A stretch of 64,000 nucleotides of DNA from assembly GCA_032718475.1 (NCBI GenBank), contig JAUCBJ010006470.1:99473-163472 (forward strand), in the 5' to 3' direction. This DNA comes from Nemertoderma westbladi (Eukaryota > Xenacoelomorpha > Nemertodermatida > Nemertodermatidae). Each line of letters opens with the position of its first letter. The first letter of the stretch is position 1. The position numbers and the translations under genes are program-made. This document shows positions 1 to 10,848 of this stretch, one piece after another. Below the pieces are notes generated by a model. That model worked only from the letters and a program-made list of their open reading frames with translations, was not told the origin of the DNA and searched no databases.

Positions 1-151
1 CCGGGTATATCCAGCGGGTGAATGATCGCGCACAGATTGGTTTCGACTAGTGTAGTGAATTAAATACTTGTCATAGGCTAAAAGTGATTTATTATCTAGA
101 AGACATCATAATTTGGCGGGTTAAACTGCCAAAGGTCTGAAAGCGCGAACA
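1..151 (+). repeat. 3' end of a BEL-family LTR (younger LTR abutting copy 1)
   Basis: The first 151 bases match the last 151 bases of the LTR at 13046-14202 with about one difference and end in the same ...GCGCGAACA. The 3' LTR of the element that follows (6230-7399) is much more diverged in the same stretch. This end therefore probably does not pair with it and belongs to a separate, younger insertion (solo LTR or element) in the older pol. Pol resumes at once with GTGAT, the expected 5-bp target duplication, whose partner would lie left of the window. Confidence 0.8.
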
Positions 152-2988
152 GTGATTGACAACATCAAACGGGATATATACATGGACGACAATCTAAAGT
201 CCCTTCCATCAGTCGAAGAAGCCATTGATGTCGCTAAAGGAATGGTAGAGTGCTTAAAAAGAGTAGAAGACCGTGGATCAAAAGATCTCGACTTAATACA
301 GGATGATCTTCCGGAAACCAAGACACTTGGCTTGAAGTGGGACACAGAAAGAGATATCCTGTTTTTCCAGCTAAAACAGCGAGATAATCCAGTTCGGACA
401 AAACGGATTTGTTTAAGTATCCTGAGCACTTATTTCGATCCATTGGGATTTATTAGCCCAGTTATATTGATTGCTCGGAGTTTAGTACAACAAATGTGGC
501 TTGAAAACCACTCATGGGACGATCCACTTAAGGGAGAATTATTAAAGAAGTGGATGAAATGGGAAGATTCTCTACCAGCCATCGAGAACTTTATAATTTC
601 CCGTTCATATTTTGGTCATGTTCTCCCTACGTATTCCTATCAACTCCATGTGTTTGGAGACGCCAGCGATATGGGAATAGGTATAGTAGCCTACCTAAGA
701 GTGGAAACTCCGGATGGAATCAAAGTCGCCTTGGTTACCTCTAAGGCATTGATAAACAACAAGTTGAAAGTTCCTCGAGCGGAGTTAAAAGCGGCTCTAT
801 ACGCTACAGCCATCGGCCGGAATGTAACAGAACAGATCGACTATCCACTGGAGAAAACTGTCTATTGGACCGATGCTTTACTCGTGTTGGAGTATATAAC
901 CAATGAAGTCTGTCAGTTCAGCGTCTTCGTTACCAACAGAGTAGCTATTATACTCAGTCGCACGACGATGGATCAATGGAGACATTGCCCCGGAACGATT
1001 AATCCAGCAGACATCGCCTCCAGGGGAGCAACTCCTCAAGAACTGGTAGATACTCCAGACTGGTTAGGTGGACCCGACTTCCTCTACAAAGAAGAAGAAG
1101 AATGGCCTCCTCATCTTACTACAGCAGATATTAGACAGGCCAAGGGAGCGGAGAAAGTCAAACCTAAAACTCGGGCGAGTAAATCGAAGTTATTTAAACC
1201 TATGGTAGATCTGTCTGTACTACATACTTCCGGAGACGACGCTTTGGATCAGAAACCCACAGCCACAAATAAGTCTGTAGTGGAAATCCGTGAGAAGGAT
1301 TGGAAATCTGGAATACCAGACGTCTCGCAAGGACTCTCACCTCTCCTGCAGAGAGCGGTACATCACTACAGTTCCTGGAATCGGCTCTGTAAGGCCGTCA
1401 CATATTTAAAACGATGTTTTCATCATCACTACTCCGGGACGAAGACCAATAGTGATACCGCTCCACTAACATCGGTGCAGGTCCATGTTGTTAAAGATCT
1501 TCCCAAATATAAGATATCCGACAGGTTTCTGAAGGAGAAGATCAGTTATCCGGAGCATGAAGAAACCAACAAGCAGATGCTGAGACTCCTGCAATGCTAT
1601 GAGGATTCTGATAAGTATTTCCTGTTGTTGAGAAATCCACAGATGCGCTTAAGGGATCGTTTCTCTAGCACAATGATAGATGGGTTGATACGTGTTGGAG
1701 GAAGATTAACGAATGCTCCATTATCCTTTGACACTAAGTTCCCCATACTCATTAGAAATCTTGAAATACAAGTCAAGATGATTGTAGATGTTCACAGCAA
1801 ACTTTATCATGCTGGTAGAGAACGAGTTCTTAGCGAAATTCGAACTCGCTATTATTTTTATAAACCCCGTAGAGCTCTGAACCAATACCCTGTAGGAAAG
1901 CATTCAGTAGGCCTTTAACACAGCGAGAGGCAGAATTACCTAGGGAACGAGTAAGCTTCTATGAACCACCCTTTACTAATACCGGTGTAGATTTATTTGG
2001 CCCTATTGAAGTATATCGTGCTAGGACTATAGTCAAGAGATGGTGTGTAATCTTTGTTTGTATGACTTGTAGAGCTATCCATCTCGATATGGTGAACGAT
2101 TTATCTACCAACAGCTTCCTATTAAGCTTACGACGACAGATCGCTCGCTTTGGAACTAGTAACACGATGAGATCTGATAAGGGAACGAACTTCATTGGTG
2201 CCAACAATGAAATCAAAGCTTACGTCAAAGATTGGAACCAAAGACAGGTGGACGATCAGCTAAGGGTAACAGCGTCTAGCTGGACCTTCAACTCCGCCGA
2301 CGCCCCTTGGTGGGGAGGAAGTTGGGAGAGATTAATAAGAAGTGTGAAGACCGCATTTCACTTTATAGTGCCGTGCCGCGCGTATCTCACCGACGAACTT
2401 TTGCGGACGTTAATGGAGGAAATCGCCGCCTATCTCAACAAGAGACCGCTTATGCCAGTCTCATCGAGTCCCGATTCCCTGGAAGCGCTAACACCCGCGC
2501 ATTTCCTACTGAAGAAACCTGTAGCCATGCTCCCACAATCGGAAATCACAGACGGAGACGAATACTGCCGGCAAACTTGGCAACTCATGCAGTTGTTATC
2601 CCGTCGTTTCACTGACCATTTCGAAAAACATTATCTGCCCACGCTACAACTTCGAACTAAGTGGTTTGCGCAGCAAGAAAACGTCAGCGCTGGAGACATG
2701 GTTTTTATTGTGGATGTAGATCTTCCACGTAAGCGGTGGCAGACAGGTCGTATCATCGAGACTCACATCTCGGATGACGGTTTGGTGCGATCGGTAGAAC
2801 TCGTCGTCATGCGACGCAACTTCAAGAAACCGGGAATTGTCTTCGAGACACAGCAGCTCAATCGCCCAGTTGGTCGCTTATGTTTACTGGAAAGAGACAG
2901 AGAACTCTCCGGAAACTATGGAAGACAAGATACTCTTCCCACGACCACCTCCCTAATCCAACAAACATCTAGGGACTCCCCAGCTTAG
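152..2988 (+). pseudogene. BEL/Pao pol fragment (RT end, RNase H, integrase), copy 1
   Basis: This is the 3' half of a BEL/Pao polyprotein, closely similar by eye to residues 744-1713 of the pol at 16249-21390. It begins just before the RT catalytic YMDD. RNase H residues (FGDAS, RAELKA, YWTDA, NPADIASRG) follow, then the integrase zinc region, a DDE core (GVDLFGP, RSDKGTNF, GSWERL) and the DUF5641-like tail. It is broken. About 21 codons are missing after the VECLKR motif near 258-263, in frame. A deletion of roughly 16 bases near 1890 removes the CxxC of the integrase zinc finger and shifts the frame, so the first open frame stops at 1918 while the integrase core continues in another frame (about 1912-2988). 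The upstream gag, protease and RT fingers lie outside the window or are lost. Confidence 0.9.
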
Positions 2989-4629
2989 TAGCATATGGAG
3001 TGGGTGTGTGACCATATTATTTTATTCTTATTATTTTATATTTATGTATGTATTATTATGTAATTTTATTATAATCGTTTTCTTTAATTTTATTTAGTAG
3101 AATGTTATTTTAGCGATTATTTAGTAGATTAGTGCAATATATATTCGCGTTTATTACTTAATTACTTATATATTATATATTTAGTGCGACGGCGAGAAAT
3201 AATTCTTTTCCTCCTTCCTTACTGTCCGTATTACATTACAAATACGTAACTACAGTAAGATGAAATATCCGTACTTATTAAAGTACAATAAAGCTCCTAC
3301 TATATTCAAGTATTATTGGTAAAGTAGAGTATTAGGAATGCAAAATTCAGATCCTCGTGTCTCGGCTAAACCAAGCTCTGGGTAGACCTTGGAAACGACT
3401 TGCCTCTTCTCACTGACATTGCTTCGTGCGATATTGCTCTCATACCGTATATTAAATAATACATATAGTAGCGTGATGTCCCTTTAACAGTAGCGTACTA
3501 CGCAAATAAATCTGTTAAACCCTTTGACCATCTGTAATTCTAGTCGATTAAGATATCGCGGCACCCACCGATATACTTGAAAGACAAAATTCTAGAATCA
3601 GTGGTTAACGTCCCCAGACTTGTTCTGGAATAAACCGGTGCCCATCCTAAATATTAACTATTAATATTTATAAAGTCTGTCAAATTTCAGATCCTTTAAC
3701 ATTCTAGTCGATTAAGATATCGTAGCACTTACCGATACTCTTAAAAAGACAAAATTCCTAGAATCAAGGATCCCAGTCCCCAGACTTGTTCTGGAATAAA
3801 ATTGTGTCTATTTTAATATTAAATAATAAAATTACGGGAATAAATTTAAATTCATCTTTTAATTAATTTGATAAATTGTTATTTTATACAATTTATAATA
3901 TTCCCAAAATTCCATTAATTAATAGATCATGGGAGCGGAGATTCACCTATTAAGTGTATTAGTGTGCGAGAATCTCCAATATAGAGTCAATAGCCGATAA
4001 AATTCATAAAATCATATATAAAGATGATATTGACCATTAAAGACTTACTATTAAATAGCATCCCAGATCTGTATGCATGGGAATTACCCTAATTCTACCG
4101 CTAGCTTTCCATAATGTCACCATAGCAACAACCACGCTAGAATTAGAAGCGAGTTAACAGAACAATAAAAAGCTTTCTCATTGAATAGCATACAGAATAA
4201 ATAGCACACCGCTAGTATCCAAGGATACATAATAACAACGTGACATTCTGGAAGGCACTTGACTAACGGACAAATGACCCGAATGTGTGATAGAATGTGT
4301 ACCATTTGTGACAGTTACGTGGAATTTGTGCGTTTGTAGGTGAATGTTACTACTAAGGTGTGTTTACAGTAGCGAGTCGCAATTGTGAAAGTAGCCCTAA
4401 CTCTCCAGTAAGAACCTGAAGTATATCTAAGCCTTTGGGACGGACGGTGGAGTGACTCGTGCTGGTTGTTGTAGTCGTTGTGCAGCTACGACGTTGGCGA
4501 TAGGCACATCGGCGAAAGTACACCAGCGCTGAGGATCTCGCACTGTCCGGGGGCAGAGAGGGGTAGGCAGCGACGCCCGCACGCCTAAATATAAACTCAT
4601 TATAATATGGATAAACTTATATAGCAGAT
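2989..4629 (+). other. Non-coding spacer between pol and ORF3, BEL copy 1
   Basis: This 1.6-kb AT-rich stretch has no sustained open frame but aligns along its length, in opposite orientation, with 14592-16248 of BEL copy 2. It is thus part of the element, not flanking DNA. It holds a pyrimidine tract at 3203-3225 followed by a possible acceptor CTACAG at 3251-3256, also present in copy 2. It also holds a roughly 164-bp direct duplication (about 3537-3700 and 3701-3800) in which each unit carries the stem-loop CCAGA-loop-TCTGG (3614-3628, 3780-3794). A role in making an ORF3 mRNA is inference. Confidence 0.65.
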
Positions 4630-6151
4630 ATGATTGAGTTGATAGAAGATGATCTTGGTATCAGGGAGCGATATACTCTACCTTTACAAGCGTTTGTTGA
4701 TAGCTTGATACGCGGCGACGCTGGTCCAACTACTACGGAGGACGATGGTCGTTATATCTAACTGCCAATGTCCCGGGAGCAACTTGCGCGTGGGTTGGAC
4801 TGTAGAAAATATCACCATCGCTATACGCATCGTAATGGTACGTATATGGACTTCTTAACTACTGGTCATCCTATCGACCTACACGATACGAACGATATAG
4901 ACACCAAAAGGGAAATGGTTTTATTTAAATATCATACCCAGCGGAAGCGGAACGATAAACTGAGGCTCGAACACGAAAATTCTATTCGAAACCGACTCGA
5001 AAGTGCAGATGTTGAAGAGCCGGATAAACGCAGCGACTTCACCAAATACCTGGAATTCTTGAGAGAAACCTATCTCAATATTACCAGTCAACAGAATCTA
5101 GAAACTCGATATCCTCAAGGTATACATCATGACCGCATGGTAGAACTCAAACGGCTCTATTCCACTATGATGTATCTTACCGCCGATCGACCGCTATCTG
5201 TTGTACCGGATAGCTTCGAACAGATGGAGGAATATTGTAAGCTGGAGAAAGATCACTCGCGTTTCCCCTACAAGACGTGCGTCTTTGGTATTATTGCGAT
5301 GAATGCCCTAGACCCAACCAACAAACGGAAAGACCTAAACATCCGCGGAGACGTTGCACTAAACACGGTTTTACTCGCTATACTGGCGGGAGTTTCGAGC
5401 GAAATTTGTTTGACGTATCACCTACGCTCGTTCGACTCAGACGATCCTTAAATAAACCAATGATCAGAGTTTCGGAATACTCGATCAGACCTCCTCATTC
5501 CCTAGTGAGACCTCAGACTCTTGATCCTATTAGTATGACGGATCCTCCCGAGCTGTACTCACTGTTCAAAGATCTAGTGTTACCTGAACAATTAGTCGGT
5601 GGCACCCCGGTTGTGGGCTTCCTAGATATTAGCCCATCCTACCTAGCCGGATTGGGACGCGGACATTTAATATCGCCGTTTAACCCTTACCATCGTCCCG
5701 GCTTAACACGATATAACCTGTCACCAAAGTGGCGGAGAGCGTTGTACCAAATGAGTTAGACGCTATTCTACAAAGATCAGAAAAGGAACTTACGCTTGTT
5801 CAGATAAACGGAAATTGCACTAGCAAGTCCAAGCGGTAAACAAAGTAACTTTATCTCAGTTCGATCGGGAAATCCAGAATCTCTAAGAAGTTATCGAACT
5901 TGGACGACCCTATTCTCTGCGAGAGTTTTTGGATGAACGTATCCAGCTACGAGCGGAGGAAAATCAGCTTGAGGAGAAGCATATCGAAACGGCGGATACC
6001 CCGACCATAATCCTACACCTTCTGATGCAATCATATTGCCCCTTCACCCAGGATTTATAGCCCTCCTAGTAAAGTGGCTCCCCCCAAAGAGAAAAGGACT
6101 CTTGCTAGCTTTAAAAAACTGCGTAAACGCCGTCCACGCAAGACAGACTAA
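4630..6151 (+). pseudogene. ORF3 of the BEL element (unknown protein), copy 1, broken
   Basis: This is a third open frame, in the position where env would lie, between pol and the 3' LTR. I do not recognise the protein. The frame opens with ATG at 4630 and is interrupted by a TAA at 4759-4761. The longest open part runs 4768-5451 in the same phase. A frameshift near 5390-5450 moves the reading to the frame ending at 5759, and further breaks precede a C-terminal stretch ending at the TAA at 6149-6151. The tail is strongly basic (KKLRKRRPRKTD), like a nuclear-localisation or nucleic-acid-binding tail. A charged, helix-prone segment (DERIQLRAEENQLEEK) lies before it. I see no signal peptide, membrane segment or cysteine pattern, so it does not look like an envelope protein. 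BEL copy 2 has the same ORF at 14591-12102, so it belongs to the family. Confidence 0.6.
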
Positions 6152-6229
6152 CTGTTTAGAGTATTTTTATATTTTAGAAACTGTGATTTTTTATATTTTA
6201 TAGAATTAAATCCCATTTTCTGGGAGCGG

Positions 6230-7399
6230 TGTAAAAGCTTTTGTGGGATATAACTGGCCCTTTTGCTTCGCAATCCAGTTTCCCTCAATGCGCTCAAATA
6301 CTCTAAAGAAAAACTCCCTAACTCAAATGATGCAAGCTACCGGCTGATTGGCTGATTTGCTGTACGTATGGCCTCTTTGTTCTGTTCGATCAACCAACCA
6401 GAGCAAGGTCAACCAAGCAGAGTGATTCATCCTGTGTGTTGGCTAAGGGCTGCAAAAACCCGAATAGTTCGGCATTTAGACATTCGTGGAATCTGTGGAA
6501 TATGGAGCTCTGCCAATGAGAGCTTTTCCTCTTTGTGTTGAAAGCTATCTGCAACAGCTCACAGGGTCAATGTTTACATTTTGTCCTGAGCCTAGAAGAC
6601 CGGCTTTTGGAATCTCTGTGTTTTTCAGTCTTAGCCCAACATTAGTAGGCTTAATTATAGAACGTATATCTGTTATATTAACAATTCATATCAATCAAAC
6701 AAACCAAATCGATCATATCAATTTATACCTTAACACTTGTACTGCTATTTACTGTCGGTTATTCATTATATCTGTTGATGGAATATTATTATATTGGAGA
6801 ATATCAATCAATAATCAGACACCCCAATCTTCTTGATATACTGAAGGTTAGAGAGACCGGTTACATATAACGATTGCGACTTACATTAAAGTGGTTTGAA
6901 GTGAATCTAATGCTATTTCATAGGCACTACATGTATTGTCTGTTGTTCTCTTTATATGTGACTAAAATTAGTGAAGGTCGGCAGATCAGTGTGCAGCATT
7001 GTGCAGTATGATTGTGACTGATAACAAAGCATCTCCTAAAGAATGCGCCATATACGTGAATCCATAGCCATCCCGTTGTGTCTAGTTTAAGTCATAACTC
7101 TGTTTACATATTTAGAGCGCCACGTCCTAAAGGAACTGTTAATATTTCCCGAAAGTGAATAATATTTGTCAGAGATTATATATTACGATCAGTCGAATAA
7201 TACAGTAGGCCTACACCGCAATAAGATTAAGCTTCCGAATCCAGTCTCCCGGGTATATCCAACGGGTGAATGGACGCGCATAGACTGGCTTCGGCTAATG
7301 TAGTGTATCAAATACTCGTCATAGGCTAAAGTCGATTTATTATCTAGAAGACATCCCAATTTGGCAGGTTAAACTGCTAAAGGTCTGAAAGCGAGTACA
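6230..7399 (+). repeat. 3' LTR of BEL copy 1
   Basis: This LTR of about 1170 bp starts TGTAAAAGC and ends GTACA, preceded by the purine-rich TGGGAGCGG. Its first 400 or so bases match the solo LTR at 13046 but not the LTRs of copies 2 and 3. The remaining 750 bases are shared by all family LTRs. It is the most diverged LTR in the window, so copy 1 is the oldest insertion. The sequence after it, GAACT, would be the target duplication; its partner is outside the window. Confidence 0.85.
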
Positions 7400-8029
7400 G
7401 AACTGAAGGAGCAGGTTACAGAGGCGTGTTGGGGGAACCAAAACAATAAACGAAAGTTAACACTAACACATGTTACATTATGCAGGTTACTTAATTGGGT
7501 CTTTGTTTTGTACTCACCAAACTGAAAAACGCCAAACAGGCCTACAGTTTCTGAGTTTATACCGGTCAGATTGAAACTCATACACATCAGCACATTGTAG
7601 TTATTAATTAATATATGTGGGGCGAGCCACGAAGTGAGCGAAGCTTTAGGGGCACCATTAACTAGTTGTCTGACGTCGTTTAATTTTTGATTGCTAAAAA
7701 CTCGGTTATTTCTTTACGAAATTCAACCAAACTTGTTACGTATGTAGTCTGTCAAAAGAGTAAAGCACACCGCGGTAACCGATCTAGACGTCGCCCAGCA
7801 ACACCGTTAACATTGGTGACACCTGCAGGATCGACGGAAACACCTTTTTTAAACGCCTGTAGCTAAAGAATGAAAGCAAAAATATAAATTCTGGCTCACC
7901 CACCCAGGAGGAGTTGAGTGAAACCATCTCTGTTTCAAATTTCATGCAATTTCAATAAGATTTCTGGAAAAATTAGGGGGGGGGGGTGGGGGGGGGGGGG
8001 GCATGTACCAGAATAACCATACTATATTC
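7400..8029. other. Intergenic, with a fold-back-family scrap and a G tract
   Basis: No gene is seen. Bases 7615-7760 (GTGGGGCGAGCCACGAAGTG onward) match an arm of the fold-back element at 51080-51625. At 7976-8001 there are 11 G, one T and 14 G, a strong potential G-quadruplex on the plus strand that may also be a sequencing or assembly weak point. Confidence 0.6.
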
Positions 8030-8173
8030 CAGGACATGGTGTATAGAAGTAGGTATTAATTTAAGTATAGGCTACTATTACGGTTTACCACAGAAACTTT
8101 TATCTCGATTGCAATATGTTCAGAATTCTCCTACTCGATTATTGTGTAATACTGTAATGTTAAGAAGAGTGAC
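8030..8173 (+). pseudogene. L2/CR1-like LINE RT fragment (upstream piece)
   Basis: The translation contains GLPQKLLSRLQYVQNS and then RLLCN, the conserved stretch after the RT core in L2/CR1/Rex-type LINEs. Its end, RVT at 8168-8173, joins in frame and in the expected order with the LINE piece that begins around 9469 (LKQLHW). The two were therefore probably one LINE copy, later split by about 1.3 kb. Confidence 0.6.
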
Positions 8174-9468
8174 CTGACCGCCTACATATTACAACATTGT
8201 CAAGGCTTTTACAAGCGGCTAACCCTGCATCGGCCAAAGAAGTTCGTTTGTAGCCCTTGTGAGTACTATCCTTGGGATACCTGCCGCATAGCAGGAGCAC
8301 AGTAGTTGATTATTCCACTGCTGTTTGATACTATTGGCTTCCATATCATCTGCTTACAGTACATTACATTACATTACAATATCTAGACATAGAACATTAG
8401 ACATACTGTATGAATCAACACTATAAATGGTTGGTAATATACAGGAAAATACAAATAGATTAGAATAACCATGATACACTTTTAACTATTCCCTATAACT
8501 TTCAATTCTATAAAGTATATTATTATAATCACTGAATTCGACAGCCATATTAGATAATTCATATTCATCAATTTTATATTTTAAAACTATTTATTTCTTG
8601 ACAGGCAACTTTATTTTGATTTATAATCTTGAGTGTAATTAAAACCATGCGATTCACATGTGATTTAACGCATGATATTCTCATTATGTAAAACATGCGT
8701 AAAATAAGCGTTAAGTGAGGTGTGATTCCCATGCGATTTTCATGCATGGAATCACATGCGTAAAATAAGTTGTGAATCGCATGCGTGGAATTGCTTCCCT
8801 ATTTTACATGTGAATCACATGCGAATCACAGTGAGTTTTATCGCTATTTATTGAGCCGCAATAAAAACGCATGACGCATTAAAATCACTTGCGTTACGCA
8901 TGCCCATTTTTCACTGGGTTGTGTTGTCAGTGGGCAAGTGTACGTGTGACATATTTATATTACAAGTAGGTCATTATGTTGAATCTAGTTCATGGTAAGC
9001 GCACAGCTCACTCGTACTGAACACATTATAGTATTAATAGATTATAGTTACAAGTTGGGGAATAATATTGCAGTATTGCGGATGCACACACTCACACTAA
9101 ATGAACCGAATCTATTACAGACAGGTTACAGTCAGCACTCACCGGGTGTAACGCAAAATGGTGTGATCCTTGGTCTAGTATATTCATGAACAATATAATG
9201 CAATAGTAATAACTATAATACAATGATATAATATAATTGATTATTATATATACAGTGAGGATGGAAACAGCCAATAAGGCGCAAGAACACCGTAAAGTAT
9301 GGCAACCAATAGGAGTTTTAGAACTATGGCAACCGATGCTGGGCAACGGATAAACAAGATCAACAGTGACATATGGCATGGATTGGACACAAAATATTAT
9401 GCACACAAAAGTTGAATAGTTCTCTGATAAAATATAAGATTTTGATATGCAGTTAGCGTGTGCATCAA
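8174..9468. other. Probable 1.3-kb insertion within the LINE; palindrome-rich
   Basis: No coding signal. Between 8640 and 8910 there are many copies in both orientations of CATGCG/CGCATG and AATCACATG, forming overlapping imperfect hairpins. I could not identify convincing terminal repeats or a target duplication, so the boundaries rest only on where the LINE reading frame breaks and resumes. Confidence 0.4.
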
Positions 9469-9864
9469 AATCCATTCCTTAAACAACTGCATTGGTTGCT
9501 GATTTCACGCAGGATTGATTTTAAGATTGCTGTATACACGTACACGTAGGCGTACACGTAGACGTAGACGTAGACGTACACGTACACGTCACGTACACGT
9601 ACACGTACACTTACAAGTGTCTCCACAACATGGCGCCGGCGTATCTTACTAACCTCATATCTATGTATTCTCCCTCACGCGTTTTGCGATCAAGCACCGC
9701 CGGTTACTTGAATGTCCAACGATATAGACTAGATAATTATGGAAAGCGGGCTTTTTCTGTGTCTGCCCCGTTGGTATGGAATGCACTGCCAAACGAAGTT
9801 CGATCAGCACCGTCTCTAGCATCGTTTAAGACCAAATTAAAGACCCACTATTTTAAAGATGAAT
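9469..9864 (+). pseudogene. L2/CR1-like LINE RT C-terminus, first copy, with embedded hexamer repeat
   Basis: The frame reads LKQLHWLL and RRIDFKIAVYTYT, then is interrupted by a GTACAC-type repeat (about 9535-9610). It resumes at 9611 with KCLHNMAPAYLTNL, YSPSRVLRSS, YGKRAFSVSAPLVWNALP and the LKTHYF tail typical of the end of L2/CR1 LINE ORFs. The 254-bp block 9611-9864 recurs at 10299-10552 with only about two differences. Confidence 0.75.
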
Positions 9865-10298
9865 ACGTACACGTACACGTACACGTACACGTACACGTAC
9901 ACGTACACGTACACGTACACGTACACGTACACGTACACGTACACGTACACGTACACGTACACGTACACGTACACGTACACGTACACGTACACGTACACGT
10001 ACACGTACACGTACACGTACACGTACACGTACACGTACACGTACACGTACACGTACACGTACACGTACACGTACACGTACACGTACACGTACACGTACAC
10101 GTACACGTACACGTACACGTACACGTACACGTACACGTACACGTACACGTACACGTACACGTACACGTACACGTACACGTACACGTACACGTACACGTAC
10201 ACGTACACGTACACGTACACGTACACGTACACGTACACGTACACGTACACGTACACGTACACGTACACGTACACGTACACGTACACGTACACGTACAC
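9865..10298. repeat. (ACGTAC)n hexanucleotide array, about 72 copies
   Basis: A perfect or near-perfect 434-bp run of the hexamer ACGTAC/GTACAC. Being a multiple of three it is open in several frames (Val-His, Tyr-Thr and Arg-Val dipeptide repeats), but these are not genes. The seed lies in the LINE ORF itself, where Tyr-Thr codons TACACG precede KCLHN. True length may differ from the assembly. Confidence 0.95.
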
Positions 10299-10715
10299 TT
10301 ACAAGTGTCTCCACAACATGGCGCCGGCGTATCTTACTAACCTCATATCAATGTATTCTCCCTCACGCGTTTTGCGATCAAGCACCGCCGGTTACTTGAA
10401 TGTCCAACGATATAGACTAGATAATTATGGAAAGCGGGCTTTTTCTGTGTCTGCCCCGTTGGTATGGAATGCACTGCCAAACGAAGTTCGATCAGCACCG
10501 TCTCTAGCATCGTTTGAGACCAAATTAAAGACCCACTATTTTAAAGATGAATACGAACTCTAACGTTTTTATAAATTTTTATTAGTATCAACTTTTTATA
10601 GTGTTGTGTAGATAGATCATAAACTGTATTCCGTTTTAATTATTGAGTAGTGTGCGCCTAGAACAATGCGTATAGGCGTGGTAGAAATATATTATTATTA
10701 TTATTTTTATTATTA
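10299..10715 (+). pseudogene. L2/CR1-like LINE 3' end, second copy, with 3' UTR
   Basis: A second copy of the LINE RT C-terminal block, ending at the stop TAA 10561-10563. It is followed by a LINE-like 3' UTR containing the hairpin-forming GCGCCTAGAACAATGCGTATA and an (ATT)n tail near 10690-10715. From 10555 rightward the same sequence appears again at 37470, because the tandem duplication of host sequence begins here. Confidence 0.75.
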
Positions 10716-10848
10716 GGAAGATATAGACCACAAGTTAATATGAATGCAATGCACAGAAACAGATAGATATAATAACCATTTTACGAAAATAATACATGAT
10801 AATAGACAATGATCTGTTACGAGTGTGACTGAAAAAGAAGATAGCGGT

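Noticed and set aside
3537-3800. Functional p53 response elements in the BEL spacer
   Set aside because: Half-sites fit the decamer but lie 164 bp apart, and the degenerate motif is expected by chance every few kilobases; kept only as a remark within the stem-loop finding.
4630-6151. ORF3 as a retroviral or baculovirus-type envelope
   Set aside because: No signal peptide, furin-like site, fusion segment, cysteine pattern or membrane anchor is visible.
1-7399. Copy 1 as an internally deleted element with 5' LTR at 1-151 and 3' LTR at 6230-7399
   Set aside because: The two LTR ends are far too different from each other, while 1-151 nearly equals the solo LTR; separate insertions fit better.
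9092-9475. 127-codon minus-strand ORF
   Set aside because: AT-rich, Ile/Tyr runs, no family resemblance, and lies in the non-coding insert.
9630-10563. Long open frames of Val-His, Tyr-Thr and Arg-Val dipeptides
   Set aside because: They are translations of a hexamer array; only the LINE C-terminal peptides at the two ends are meaningful.
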